64,000 nt of DNA from Comamonas terrigena NBRC 13299 (lineage in GTDB: Bacteria > Pseudomonadota > Gammaproteobacteria > Burkholderiales > Burkholderiaceae_C). The stretch's first letter is position 1. Each line of letters starts with the position of its first letter. This document shows positions 19,879 through 29,857 of this stretch, piece by piece. The notes under the pieces were generated by a model. It ran no database searches. It saw only the letters and a list, made by a program, of their open reading frames with translations, and was not told the DNA's origin. The position numbers and the translations under genes were made by a program. The DNA is taken from NCBI RefSeq assembly GCF_006740045.1, contig NZ_AP019749.1:1817001-1881000 (forward strand), written 5' to 3'.

Positions 19879-20976
19879 ATGACAGAGACAACCGCAGACG
19901 TTCTGGCCGAAGTGCGTGGCCAGGTCGGCTTTATCACCCTGAACCGCCCCAAGGCCATCAATGCCCTGTCGCTGGGCATGGTGCGTGCGTTGCTGGCCCA
20001 GCTGCTGGCCTGGCAGCATGACGACAAGGTGCTGGCCGTGGCGATCCGCGGCAGCCACAAGGAAGGCGTGTTCGGCCACTTCTGCGCGGGCGGGGACATC
20101 CGCTTTCTGCATGCGGCAGGCAGCACGGGCAACCCCGAGCTGGAGGACTTCTTCACCGAGGAATACGCCCTCAACCACCTGATCTTCAACTATCCCAAGC
20201 CCTATATTGCCTTCATGGACGGCATCGTCATGGGCGGCGGCATGGGCATCAGCCAGGGCGCCAGCCTGCGCATCGTGACCGAGAAGACCAAGATGGCCAT
20301 GCCCGAGACCGTCATCGGTCTGTTCCCCGATGTGGGCGGCGGCTACTTCCTGTCGCGCTGCCCCGGTCATGTGGGGGAGTGGCTGGCGTTGACCGGTGAC
20401 ACCATCACCGCGGCCGATGCCATCGCCTTCAAGCTGGCCGATGCCTACCTGCCCACGGCAGAGCAGGGCGCGCTGTGGGAGGCGCTGGCCACCCAGTCCT
20501 TTGCCGACGGGCAGGCGGTGCAGGCTTTTGCACAGGCACGCACGCAGGCGCAGGCACCGGGCACGGTGCGCAGCACGGCCGATATCGACCGCGTGTTTGC
20601 CCTGCCCACGGTGCAGGCCATCATCGACACGCTGGAAGCCGATGGCAGCGAATGGGCCCAGAGCACGGCGGCGGCGCTGCGCAAGCGTTCGCCCCTGATG
20701 CTGCATGTGGTGCTGGAGCAGATTCGCCGCGCGCGCGGCATGGATGTGGCCAGCGATCTGCGCATGGAGCGCGACATGGTGCGCCACTGCTTCTATCTGC
20801 GCCCCGGCCAGAGTGAGACCGTGGAGGGTGTGCGTGCGCTGGCGGTGGACAAGGACCACAACCCGCAATGGAATCCGCCACGCATTGAAGAGGTGAGCGA
20901 GGAGCTGTGGCGCGCCTTCTTTGTTAGCCCCTGGCCAGCGCACTCCCACCCGCTGGCCATGCTGAAAGACGCGTAA
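19879..20976 (+). CDS. 3-hydroxyisobutyryl-CoA hydrolase / enoyl-CoA hydratase family enzyme
   Basis: Crotonase-fold enzyme of 365 residues. The size and the motifs GHFCAGGDIRFLH, ETVIGLFPDVGGGYFLSR and a C-terminal long helical region fit 3-hydroxyisobutyryl-CoA hydrolase of valine breakdown better than a plain 260-residue hydratase. GGAGAG lies 9 bases before ATG 19879. It is a single-gene unit between two terminators, and no other branched-chain degradation gene is near. Activity on enoyl-CoA cannot be excluded. Confidence 0.85.
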   Translation: MTETTADVLAEVRGQVGFITLNRPKAINALSLGMVRALLAQLLAWQHDDKVLAVAIRGSHKEGVFGHFCAGGDIRFLHAAGSTGNPELEDFFTEEYALNHLIFNYPKPYIAFMDGIVMGGGMGISQGASLRIVTEKTKMAMPETVIGLFPDVGGGYFLSRCPGHVGEWLALTGDTITAADAIAFKLADAYLPTAEQGALWEALATQSFADGQAVQAFAQARTQAQAPGTVRSTADIDRVFALPTVQAIIDTLEADGSEWAQSTAAALRKRSPLMLHVVLEQIRRARGMDVASDLRMERDMVRHCFYLRPGQSETVEGVRALAVDKDHNPQWNPPRIEEVSEELWRAFFVSPWPAHSHPLAMLKDA

Positions 20977-21021
20977 GCCGGCACGGCAGGCGCTGCGGGC
21001 GCCGCTGCGCCGCAGACCGAG

Positions 21022-21045
21022 GCCGCACCCAGGTGCGGCTTTTTT
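21022..21045 (+). terminator. Terminator after the crotonase-family gene
   Basis: GCCGCAC (21022-21028) pairs with GTGCGGC (21033-21039), followed by six T. Confidence 0.82.
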
Positions 21046-21155
21046 CTGCCTGATTGGTGGCTGGATGCTGCGCAGCCACCAGCAGCAGTTGGACCATGCC
21101 CGATGCGGCGCCGGCAGCCCGCGCGCCATGCACGGCCACGTTGTCACACAGGCGC

Positions 21156-21177
21156 AAAAAAAGCCGCGCAAGGCGGC
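21156..21177 (-). terminator. Terminator of smpB
   Basis: Read on the reverse strand: GCCGC, a five-base loop, GCGGC, then seven T. It lies 24 bases after the smpB stop. Confidence 0.8.
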
Positions 21178-21200
21178 CTGTGGCGGGGTGAGTGTGCGCC

Positions 21201-21677
21201 TTAGCGGTTGCGGCTTTTCAGGGCGCGTTCCACTTCGCGCTTGCCTTCGCGGTCCTTGATGACATCGCGCTTGTCGTGCTCGGCCTTGCCCTTGGCCAGT
21301 GCGATGTCGCACTTCACGAAGCCGTTCTTCCAGTGCAGGTTGATGGGCACCAGGGTGTAGCCTTTTTGTTCGACTTTGGTCGTCAGGCGCTCGATGTCGT
21401 TCTTCTTGAGCAGCAGCTTCTTGATGCGCGCGGCGTCGGGGTTGACGTGGGTGGAGGCGGTCTTGAGTGGGTTGATCTGGCAGCCCAGCAGGAACATCTC
21501 GCCCTCCTTGATGAGGACGTAGCCATCGGTCAGCTGCACCTTGCCTTCGCGCAGGGCCTTGACCTCCCAGCCGTGCAGCACCACGCCGGCTTCGTAGCGC
21601 TCTTCGAAGAAGTAATTGAAAGCCGCTTTCTTGTTGTCTGCAATGCGCGAGGGTGTTTCGGTTTTTTTCGTTGCCAT
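21201..21677 (-). CDS. smpB: SsrA-binding protein SmpB
   Basis: Binds tmRNA and delivers it to stalled ribosomes in trans-translation. The 158-residue protein has the beta-barrel core with [33 protein letters not shown] and the basic C-terminal tail that enters the decoding centre. It is divergent from ratA, the usual arrangement in Burkholderiales. The tmRNA gene itself is not in the window. Confidence 0.96.
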   Translation of the reverse strand: MATKKTETPSRIADNKKAAFNYFFEERYEAGVVLHGWEVKALREGKVQLTDGYVLIKEGEMFLLGCQINPLKTASTHVNPDAARIKKLLLKKNDIERLTTKVEQKGYTLVPINLHWKNGFVKCDIALAKGKAEHDKRDVIKDREGKREVERALKSRNR

Positions 21678-21822
21678 GGGTCTTTGATACGGTGCGCCCC
21701 GTGCCAGCAGGGCTCTCTCTACAATGGGCGCTTTGCCGCAAGATGCAATTCTAGTTTCGCACGGTCTGTCGTGCCGCCAGGGAAATCATTCCCGGTGGGC
21801 GCCAGGGCCCTGCAGCGCTCTG

Positions 21823-22263
21823 ATGAAAAACGTCCACAAATCCGTCCTGATCTGGTACAGCCCTGCTGAAATGTACGCCCTCGTTACCGATGTGGCGCGC
21901 TATCCGGAGTTTTTGCCATGGTGCTCCCACACCCAGGTGCTGGAGCAGGACGCCACGGGCATGACGGCCGAGGTGGGCATGTCCCTGGGCGGACTCAAGA
22001 AGTCCTTCATCACCCGCAACACACACGAAGCAGGCCACAGCGTGGCCATGCGGCTGATCAAAGGGCCGTTCTCGCGGCTGGAAGGGCGCTGGATCTTCCA
22101 CCCCGTAGGTGATGGCAGCCAGCGCGCTTGCAAGGTCGAGCTGCAACTGGATTACGGTTTTGACTCCGCGCCGCTGGCGGCGCTGGTCGGGCCGGTGTTC
22201 GACCGCATCGCCAATTCCATGGTGGATGCCTTCATCAAGCGTGCCGAAGCCGTGTATGGCTGA
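21823..22263 (+). CDS. ratA: RatA-type START-domain ubiquinone-binding protein
   Basis: Small START/polyketide-cyclase-fold protein (146 residues) of the RatA/Coq10 family, which binds ubiquinone or, in E. coli, affects 70S assembly. The N-terminus reads KSVLIWYSPAEMYALVTDVARYPEFLPWC, typical of the family, and the C-terminal helix is present. It overlaps rnfH by 8 bases. The neighbours smpB and rnfH support the call. The toxin role reported for E. coli RatA is disputed, so I do not treat this as a toxin. Confidence 0.9.
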   Translation: MKNVHKSVLIWYSPAEMYALVTDVARYPEFLPWCSHTQVLEQDATGMTAEVGMSLGGLKKSFITRNTHEAGHSVAMRLIKGPFSRLEGRWIFHPVGDGSQRACKVELQLDYGFDSAPLAALVGPVFDRIANSMVDAFIKRAEAVYG

Positions 22264-22615
22264 GCATTCCCCATCTGAGGCGGTCGCGCCGCCCCCGGCG
22301 GAGCTGGCGGTGTGGGTATGCCATTCGCCCGCGCCGGGCGAAGTGCAGGAGCACTGCCTGCAACTGCCTGCGCCCGCCACCGTGGCCGACGCCCTGCAGG
22401 CGGCTGGCCTGGCTTGGCAGGAAGGGCAGGCTTGCGGCATCTGGGGGCGGGTGTGCGATGCCGCCACCCTGCTGCATTCCGGGGACCGGGTGGAGCTCTA
22501 CCGCCCCTTGACAGTGGACCCCAAGGTGGCGCGCCGCGAACGCTTTGCCCAGCAGGGCGCACGCCGCTCCGGGCTGTTTGCCAAGCGCCGGGCGAACAGC
22601 AAGGCAGGCTACTGA
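22256..22615 (+). CDS. rnfH: RnfH family ubiquitin-like protein
   Basis: A 119-residue beta-grasp protein of the RnfH family, of uncertain function and commonly encoded next to ratA. It shows the family pattern ATVADALQAAGL, GIWGRVCDAAT, RVELYRPLTVDPKVARRERF. The 20 residues after that are basic and probably disordered. It starts inside the end of ratA, so it is translationally coupled to it. Confidence 0.88.
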   Translation: MAEHSPSEAVAPPPAELAVWVCHSPAPGEVQEHCLQLPAPATVADALQAAGLAWQEGQACGIWGRVCDAATLLHSGDRVELYRPLTVDPKVARRERFAQQGARRSGLFAKRRANSKAGY

Positions 22616-24424
<1,809 letters not shown>

Positions 24425-24433
24425 GTTCTGCCC

Positions 24434-24503
24434 AATCTGACCAGATTGCAAATTCTGGTCTGAATGCTAAAATCTGGTCTGACTCCAACGTCAGGCCAGA
24501 TTT
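24434..24503 (+). promoter_or_regulatory. Operator/promoter region of the toxin-antitoxin pair: four copies of an ATCTGGTCTGA motif
   Basis: Four copies of a 10-12-base motif lie in the 100 bases before the antitoxin gene: inverted at 24434-24446, direct at 24452-24464, direct at 24471-24483 and inverted at 24490-24502. A TGCTAAAAT -10-like element sits between copies two and three. This matches operators on which Phd/VapB-type antitoxins, alone or with toxin, repress their own promoter. Confidence 0.7.
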
Positions 24504-24525
24504 TTCTTTTTGCGCAACCACTTTT

Positions 24526-24786
24526 ATGCAATCCGTCGGCATCTACGAAGCCAAGACCCGTTTCTCTGCCTTGATCGAACTGGTCGAGCAGGGCGAGGAA
24601 GTGCGCATCACGCGCCACGGCAAGGAAGTGGTGCGCATGCTGCCGGTGCGCCGCAAGCCGGTGATCACCGATGAGCAGATCGCCCGCGAGCTGGAGCAGA
24701 TCCAGGCGCTGCAGCGCTCCATCCGCCCAGCCACGGCGGCGGATGAAGCTGCCCCTCTGCGCCAGACCGGACGGAGCGTGGCATGA
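24526..24786 (+). CDS. Phd/YefM-type antitoxin
   Basis: An 86-residue antitoxin of the Phd/YefM fold: SVGIYEAKTRFSALIELVEQGEEVRITRHGKEVVRMLP is the N-terminal DNA-binding and dimer part. The remaining residues would wrap the toxin and are probably disordered when free. The 3' end overlaps the toxin gene as ATGA, so antitoxin is made first. It sits between guaB and guaA. VapB naming would follow from the PIN partner, although the fold is Phd-like. Confidence 0.88.
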   Translation: MQSVGIYEAKTRFSALIELVEQGEEVRITRHGKEVVRMLPVRRKPVITDEQIARELEQIQALQRSIRPATAADEAAPLRQTGRSVA

Positions 24787-25217
24787 GTGCTTTCATTCTG
24801 GATGCCTCCGTTACCGCCGCCTGGCTGCTGCCCGAGCATGCCAGCCGCCACACCGAGCGCCTGTACACCCGCATCCGCCGCGATGAGGTCGATCCGCAAG
24901 CCCCCAACCTCTGGCAGTGGGAATGCGGCAATCTGATCGCCTCGGGTGTGAATAATGGCCGCATTCCGCATGGGTCTGTCGAAGGCCTATGGGGCGTGCT
25001 GGAAGCCATACGCCACCGGGTGGAGCTGCACGAGTTGGCGCCCGCCCAGCACAAAGCCGTGCTGGATGTGGCGCTGGACACGGGCTTGCCCACCTACGAT
25101 GCCGCCTATCTGTGGCTGGCGCAGTCGCTGCGCCTGCCACTTGCCACATTAGATGCCGCCCAGATGGCTGCCGCCCGCAAAAGCGGCGTCACGCTGCTGG
25201 CGCCCGAAGATTTCTAG
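24783..25217 (+). CDS. vapC: PIN-domain ribonuclease toxin (VapC-like)
   Basis: A 144-residue PIN-domain protein; such toxins cleave RNA, often tRNA or rRNA, using Mg or Mn. The four acidic residues that form the site are visible at Asp7, Glu47, Asp106 and Asp124, so it looks active. It is translationally coupled to the antitoxin. guaA starts only 34 bases after the stop, so transcripts of the pair can run into GMP synthase. RNA target unknown. Confidence 0.88.
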   Translation: MSAFILDASVTAAWLLPEHASRHTERLYTRIRRDEVDPQAPNLWQWECGNLIASGVNNGRIPHGSVEGLWGVLEAIRHRVELHELAPAQHKAVLDVALDTGLPTYDAAYLWLAQSLRLPLATLDAAQMAAARKSGVTLLAPEDF

Positions 25218-25250
25218 CCCCTTTTTGTCACCCTCTTGCCCTTGATCACC

Positions 25251-26867
25251 ATGCAACACGACAAGATCCTCATTCTGGACTTCGGCTCTCAGGTCACGCA
25301 GCTGATTGCTCGCCGCGTGCGCGAAGCCCATGTCTACTGCGAAGTCCACCCCTGCGATGTGAGCAGCGACTGGGTGCGCGAATTCGCCGCCGACGGCAAG
25401 CTCAAGGGCATCATCCTGTCCGGCAGCCATGCTTCCGTGTACGAAGTGGACGACCGCGCACCGGACGCCGTGTTCGAGCTGGGCCTGCCCGTGCTGGGCA
25501 TTTGCTACGGCATGCAGACCATGGCCACCCAGCTGGGCGGCAAGGTCGAAGGCAGCAACAGCCGCGAATTCGGTTACGCCGAAGTGCGCGCCCATGGCCA
25601 CACCGAACTGCTCAAGGGCATCGAAGACTTCGTCACGCCCGAAGGCCACGGCATGCTCAAGGTCTGGATGAGCCACGGCGACAAGGTCACCGAGCTGCCT
25701 CCCGGCTTCAAGGTCATGGCCTCGACCCCCAGCTGCCCCATCGCCGGCATGGCCGACGAAGCACGCCGTTACTACGCCGTGCAGTTCCACCCCGAAGTCA
25801 CGCACACCGTGCAAGGCCAGGCGCTGCTCAATCGCTTTGTGCTGGACATCTGCGGCACGCAGGCTGACTGGATCATGGGCGACTACATCGAAGAAGCGGT
25901 GGCCAAGATCCGTGAACAGGTGGGTGACGAGGAAGTGATTCTGGGTCTGTCCGGCGGCGTGGATTCGTCGGTGGCTGCGGCGCTGATCCACCGCGCCATC
26001 GGCGACCAGCTGACCTGCGTGTTCGTGGACCACGGCCTGCTGCGCCTGAACGAAGGCGATATGGTCATGGACATGTTCGAAGGCAAGCTGCACGCCAAGG
26101 TGGTGCGTGTCGATGCTTCCGATCTGTTCCTGGGCGAGCTGGCCGGTGTGTCCGAGCCCGAGCAAAAGCGCAAGATCATCGGCCGCCTGTTCGTGGATGT
26201 GTTCAAGGCTGAAGCCTCCAAACTCAAGGCGGCCAACGCCGGCAGCAAGGGCGCAACCTTCCTGGCCCAGGGCACGATCTATCCCGATGTGATCGAGTCC
26301 GGCGGCGCCAAGAGCAAGAAGGCTGTCACCATCAAGAGCCACCACAATGTGGGCGGCCTGCCGGAACAGCTGGGTCTGAAGCTGCTGGAGCCGCTGCGCG
26401 ACCTGTTCAAGGACGAAGTGCGCGAACTGGGTGTGGCCCTGGGCCTGCCGCGCGGCATGGTCTACCGCCATCCCTTCCCCGGCCCGGGTCTGGGTGTGCG
26501 CATCCTGGGCGAGGTGAAGAAGGAATACGCGGACCTGCTGCGCCGCGCCGATGCCATCTTCATCGAAGAGCTGAACAACTGGATCGACGAAAAGACCGGC
26601 AAGAGCTGGTACGACCTGACCAGCCAGGCTTTCACCGTCTTCCTGCCCGTGAAGAGCGTGGGCGTGATGGGCGACGGCCGCACCTACGACTACGTGGTGG
26701 CCCTGCGTGCGGTGCAGACCAGCGACTTCATGACGGCCGACTGGGCTGAACTGCCTTATGGCCTGCTGAAGAAGGTGTCCGGCCGCATCATCAATGAGGT
26801 GCGTGGCATCAACCGCGTGACCTATGACGTGAGCACCAAGCCGCCTGCAACTATCGAGTGGGAATAA
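25251..26867 (+). CDS. guaA: GMP synthase (glutamine-hydrolysing)
   Basis: Converts XMP to GMP with ATP and glutamine. The 538-residue chain joins a class I amidotransferase (GICYGMQ with Cys85; His and Glu in FHPEVTHT) to an ATP pyrophosphatase domain (SGGVDSS at 234-240) and the C-terminal dimer domain ending TIEWE. ATG 25251 is used; an upstream in-frame TTG would add five residues. No separate promoter is evident in the 33 bases after the toxin gene. Confidence 0.97.
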   Translation: MQHDKILILDFGSQVTQLIARRVREAHVYCEVHPCDVSSDWVREFAADGKLKGIILSGSHASVYEVDDRAPDAVFELGLPVLGICYGMQTMATQLGGKVEGSNSREFGYAEVRAHGHTELLKGIEDFVTPEGHGMLKVWMSHGDKVTELPPGFKVMASTPSCPIAGMADEARRYYAVQFHPEVTHTVQGQALLNRFVLDICGTQADWIMGDYIEEAVAKIREQVGDEEVILGLSGGVDSSVAAALIHRAIGDQLTCVFVDHGLLRLNEGDMVMDMFEGKLHAKVVRVDASDLFLGELAGVSEPEQKRKIIGRLFVDVFKAEASKLKAANAGSKGATFLAQGTIYPDVIESGGAKSKKAVTIKSHHNVGGLPEQLGLKLLEPLRDLFKDEVRELGVALGLPRGMVYRHPFPGPGLGVRILGEVKKEYADLLRRADAIFIEELNNWIDEKTGKSWYDLTSQAFTVFLPVKSVGVMGDGRTYDYVVALRAVQTSDFMTADWAELPYGLLKKVSGRIINEVRGINRVTYDVSTKPPATIEWE

Positions 26868-26906
26868 TCCCGCTGGCTGGTGGAGCCTGGCGTTCCACTG
26901 CAGATT

Positions 26907-26937
26907 AAAAAGCCCGCAATTGCGGGCTTTTTTTTAT
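26907..26937 (+). terminator. Terminator after guaA
   Basis: AGCCCGCA (26911-26918) pairs with TGCGGGCT (26921-26928), flanked by A and T runs; it could work in both directions. Confidence 0.88.
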
Positions 26938-27042
26938 GGAGCCCTTGGTAGGGCATGCATCAAAAGCAGTTTGTCCATGGAGTTTTGGACGCGTTGCCGG
27001 ACCTGTTGCTCGCCGTTGTCGGAGAGGCGTAGAGCAATATAG

Positions 27043-27738
27043 TCAGTTATCTGGAATCGAACCTACAACAATCACTGCAAGAAAAACGATAAAAAGAGCA
27101 ACCACGAGCAGGCTGCGCCCTGTCCCAATCCGCCCGTGGGATACCTTGAATCCTTCTTCCGCATCCCAGGTGGTCCGACCGTTCGCGCGAAGCATCCTAT
27201 AGGCGTAAATCAATGTACCCAAGTTGATAAAAGGGAATCCTGCGGCCAAGCCTCGCCACCAGACTTTGACGCTGCGTTTCAACGCCTGACCGTAGGTAAG
27301 GGCATGGGGGCCGTTGTAGATCAACCGGGTCTTGAGCAGGAACTTGCCTGGCGTGGTGCCAAATGTGGACAGGCAGAACGGTTCTACAAAAACCCACGTG
27401 AATAGTGCAAGCAGACCAATTGCGTATTCATTTTCCTTTGTGATAGGTAGTTGGGGAGAAAATATCCCCCATAGAACTCCGATAGTAAATGACCATAACC
27501 ATATGTCGAAGATCCGCGCAAAGAACCGAACCCATGGTCGCACTTGATTGACGTCTGTTTCCTCGGTTGTTGGGATCTTTGAAGAAGAAAAAGATTCAGG
27601 CGTACTGAAGGTGGTGGGCTTGTTTACCTGTGCATCTAGCCAATTCGGCGAGGCTGCCGAAGCGGCCACTGCCTTGCCGCAGGCTTGGCAGAATTGCGCT
27701 TGCGCAGGCAGTGCGGTGCCGCAGTGGGTGCAAAACAT
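27043..27738 (-). CDS. RDD-family membrane protein with N-terminal zinc ribbon
   Basis: A 231-residue protein. Residues 1-20 form a zinc ribbon with Cys3, Cys6, Cys17 and Cys20; a hydrophilic linker and an RDD domain with about four membrane segments follow (PWVRFFARIFDIWLWS, then GTTPGKFLLKTRLIY). RDD proteins are of unclear role, some linked to transport or ion balance. GGGAGGAAA precedes the ATG at good spacing, and TAAGAT upstream is a plausible -10. Its base composition is clearly more AT-rich than that of its neighbours, which suggests transfer. The product ends in the only potential tRNA T-loop-like string of the area, judged coincidental. Confidence 0.82.
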   Translation of the reverse strand: MFCTHCGTALPAQAQFCQACGKAVAASAASPNWLDAQVNKPTTFSTPESFSSSKIPTTEETDVNQVRPWVRFFARIFDIWLWSFTIGVLWGIFSPQLPITKENEYAIGLLALFTWVFVEPFCLSTFGTTPGKFLLKTRLIYNGPHALTYGQALKRSVKVWWRGLAAGFPFINLGTLIYAYRMLRANGRTTWDAEEGFKVSHGRIGTGRSLLVVALFIVFLAVIVVGSIPDN

Positions 27739-28130
27739 TTTATTTCCTCCCTGATTGAAACATTTTGTTTTATCTTACCTGCACAGCACGCCGGTTCTCT
27801 TGTCTGCTCGCGGCCCGATCAGAGCATTCGGATCGACATGAATCGAATGGTTTGTCCGCAGTTCAGGATGGATTAGCGTTTTGCGGTTGACCGGCGTGGC
27901 TGGGATTTTGCTTGGCCACGGACGTACCGTTTGCCATGCATGCGCCTCCAGGGCTGCTGCTTGCGGGCAGCCCTCATGGCGGCATGCCGTCGCTGCGCTG
28001 GATTCAACAAAGGTAGAAGAGCCTCCGCCATCGACCAGCGCAGAACGTAGCCACCATACGGGTCAGCGGCACGCAGTTGTGTAGGGCTGACCTGGTGCGC
28101 ACAAGGATGCCGACTTCGGGTTGCACAGGC
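27739..28130. other. 392-base intergenic region, no gene seen
   Basis: The left 45 bases are AT-rich and carry the leader and probable -10 of the RDD gene (reverse strand). The rest has frames up to 67 codons without binding sites or familiar patterns. Confidence 0.5.
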
Positions 28131-28337
28131 TCAGGCTGCCTGCGTCAGCGCCTGGTCGATCACATCGCGCAGACGGCGCAGTTCTGCGGTGGTCAGGTCG
28201 CTGCTGTAGCGAACCTGGTGTTCCGGACGCCGCGCGCTGGGGATGACGCTGGTGATCAGCAGGTGGTGCTGGTCTGCCCCCAAAGACTGGATGGTGGCAT
28301 CCAGTTGCGCGCATACGGTGGTTGGGGTGATTGCCAT
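28131..28337 (-). CDS. Small hypothetical protein, 68 residues
   Basis: A cytoplasmic protein without membrane segments. An N-terminal helix (CAQLDATIQSL) is followed by a strand-like middle and a C-terminal helix (TAELRRLRDVIDQALTQA). CAGGAG lies 6 bases before the ATG. I do not recognise a family. The good binding site and normal amino-acid make-up support a real gene. Confidence 0.62.
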   Translation of the reverse strand: MAITPTTVCAQLDATIQSLGADQHHLLITSVIPSARRPEHQVRYSSDLTTAELRRLRDVIDQALTQAA

Positions 28338-28526
28338 GTGGACTCCTGTTTCCCCGCAGACTGTTGAAACGTCTGCTACGTGCGGGGAGGAGTGCGCGGC
28401 TCAACGTTTTAGCAGTTGGTAACGCCCCTGCAATAGTCATAACTCGGGCGACCAGCGCTTGAAGCTGGTGTGCAAATTCTAGCAGCTGCTGCTAGGTGGT
28501 GTGGCGGAACTGCGCCAGCGGAGGGT

Positions 28527-28673
28527 TCAGAACGCGTCCACGCTGTGTTCGCCCAGCGGGGACTGCTGGGCCAGCAACTGCAGCACCTCTTCCGGCGGCA
28601 GCGGTTCCGGCAAGGGCGCCAGGACGGGTGGTGGTGCATGGGATTCCAGGCGTGCAGCATCAGCGTCGGTCAT
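28527..28673 (-). CDS. Possible 48-residue protein
   Basis: A short reverse-strand frame begins MTDADAARLESHAPPP and ends with ...SPLGEHSVDAF, Pro-rich in the middle. CAGGAG lies 7 bases before the ATG, a strong binding site for so short a frame. It has the same orientation as the 28131-28337 gene, with 189 bases between them. It may be a small acidic regulatory or structural protein, but chance cannot be ruled out. Confidence 0.45.
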   Translation of the reverse strand: MTDADAARLESHAPPPVLAPLPEPLPPEEVLQLLAQQSPLGEHSVDAF

Positions 28674-28954
28674 GGGCGGTCTCCTGGCTGGGGAAGGCAC
28701 GGTGGGTTCGTCTGTTCACTATCGGTGGCGGCGGAAGGCGTCATGTGAGGTAGACAGGGTGTCTGCTTGTCAGCAGGGAGCTGATTGGCATTTCAGCGTG
28801 CTGGCGGCGGTGTGCCAACCGAGTGGGCATGCAAGGCGTGCAGGTGCTGCGGGCTATGGGGCAGGGCGGTGCGGCGGACAATTTCTTACAGAACTTTCCA
28901 TTGCTGGCGGTGCAAACTTTCTAGACTTCCCACGCTTTGCGAAGGAGCTGTGCG

Positions 28955-29095
28955 ATGAAAAAATGGTGTGCGATGTTGTCTGTGGTGGCCCTGTTGTCGG
29001 GCTGTGTGGTGTACCCGGGCTATGGCCATGACCATGGCCGTGGAAACGACCGGGACTTCTGCCCGCCCGGTCAGGCCAAGAAGGGCAACTGCTGA
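28955..29095 (+). CDS. Tiny lipoprotein, 46 residues
   Basis: A signal peptide with a lipobox (ALLSGC, Cys18) is followed by only about 28 residues rich in His, Gly, Asp and Arg (YGHDHGRGNDRDF) and ending with two more cysteines. AAGGAG precedes the ATG. It should be lipid-anchored in the envelope. The His/Asp-rich tail could bind metal. It is followed 89 bases later by another small His-rich secreted protein, suggesting a pair. Confidence 0.65.
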   Translation: MKKWCAMLSVVALLSGCVVYPGYGHDHGRGNDRDFCPPGQAKKGNC

Positions 29096-29184
29096 GCTGC
29101 GGCCGAGGTGCTGTGATGATTGGAAACACCTGATCGGGTGGCATTCCAGTAGGCTTGCGCGTTCTGTTTTTCTGGTTCCGAACA

Positions 29185-29493
29185 ATGATTTTTTCTCTGG
29201 CTCCCCGCTGGCTGTTGCCGGCCTTGTTGTGTGCGCTCCCGTTGTCGGTGCTGGCGGACCATGACGACCATGGCCACCGCCACAAGCACAAAGGCGGCAG
29301 CTACAGGGAAGAATTCTGGGACGGCCACTGCAAGGTGGAGCGCAAGTGGAAGCGCAACGGCGAGTTCAAGGAAAAGCGCAAGTGCCAGGCGCAGCCCATG
29401 GTCTACCACCGCCCGCCGCCGCCCGTCATGGTGTATCCGGCAGCGCCACCCGGTGCGATCGTGATCAGTCCGCAGGTCGTGATCCGTCCCTAA
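29185..29493 (+). CDS. Small secreted His-rich protein
   Basis: A 102-residue protein with a signal peptide (about residues 1-24, ending VLA). A His-rich stretch DHDDHGHRHKHKGG follows directly, then a charged central part with two cysteines (GHCKVERKWKRNG, RKCQAQ) and a Pro/Val-rich tail. The two cysteines probably form a disulfide in the periplasm. ATG 29185 fits the signal peptide; TTG 29155 would add ten residues. Metal binding is a reasonable guess from composition. A terminator follows. Confidence 0.68.
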   Translation: MIFSLAPRWLLPALLCALPLSVLADHDDHGHRHKHKGGSYREEFWDGHCKVERKWKRNGEFKEKRKCQAQPMVYHRPPPPVMVYPAAPPGAIVISPQVVIRP

Positions 29494-29536
29494 GGCCCGG
29501 AGTCCCCTGCGGCGGTGCATGCGCACCGCTGACACC

Positions 29537-29566
29537 ACACCCCGCTTCTGGCGGGGTGTTTCGTTT
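29537..29566 (+). terminator. Terminator after the His-rich protein gene
   Basis: ACACCCCGC (29537-29545) pairs with GCGGGGTGT (29551-29559), followed by TTCGTTT. Confidence 0.75.
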
Positions 29567-29857
29567 GCTGCCATCCCATGCCACGCAGCCAGTGGCGGTC
29601 GAAGGGCGCACAGCGGTGGATGGCGGCGACAGGGCGGGGTTTTGCCGGTTATGCCAGGCATGGCACAGGTGAGATTAGGCAAAATGTGAGCAACTTGTGC
29701 CCTTGCAGCTGTGATTCTGGCGGTTTTGCCGGTGAAAGCCTGGATGGATGGCACAGGCCGCTTTATTTTCAGGGGCGTGCGACCAGCCGTGGGGTTTGGG
29801 CAGGCGGGGCGTGCCGCACGCCAGCAGCCGGTCATGCGCTCCACCTGATGGTGACCC
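29567..29857. other. 291-base gap before the potassium channel gene, no gene seen
   Basis: No convincing frame on either strand. It must contain the channel gene promoter, which I cannot place. Confidence 0.5.

Noticed and set aside
27040..27070. A tRNA T-loop-like string GGTTCGATTCC on the reverse strand
   Set aside because: No acceptor, D or anticodon arms surround it, and it encodes the last residues of the RDD protein; taken as coincidence rather than a tRNA fragment or attachment site.
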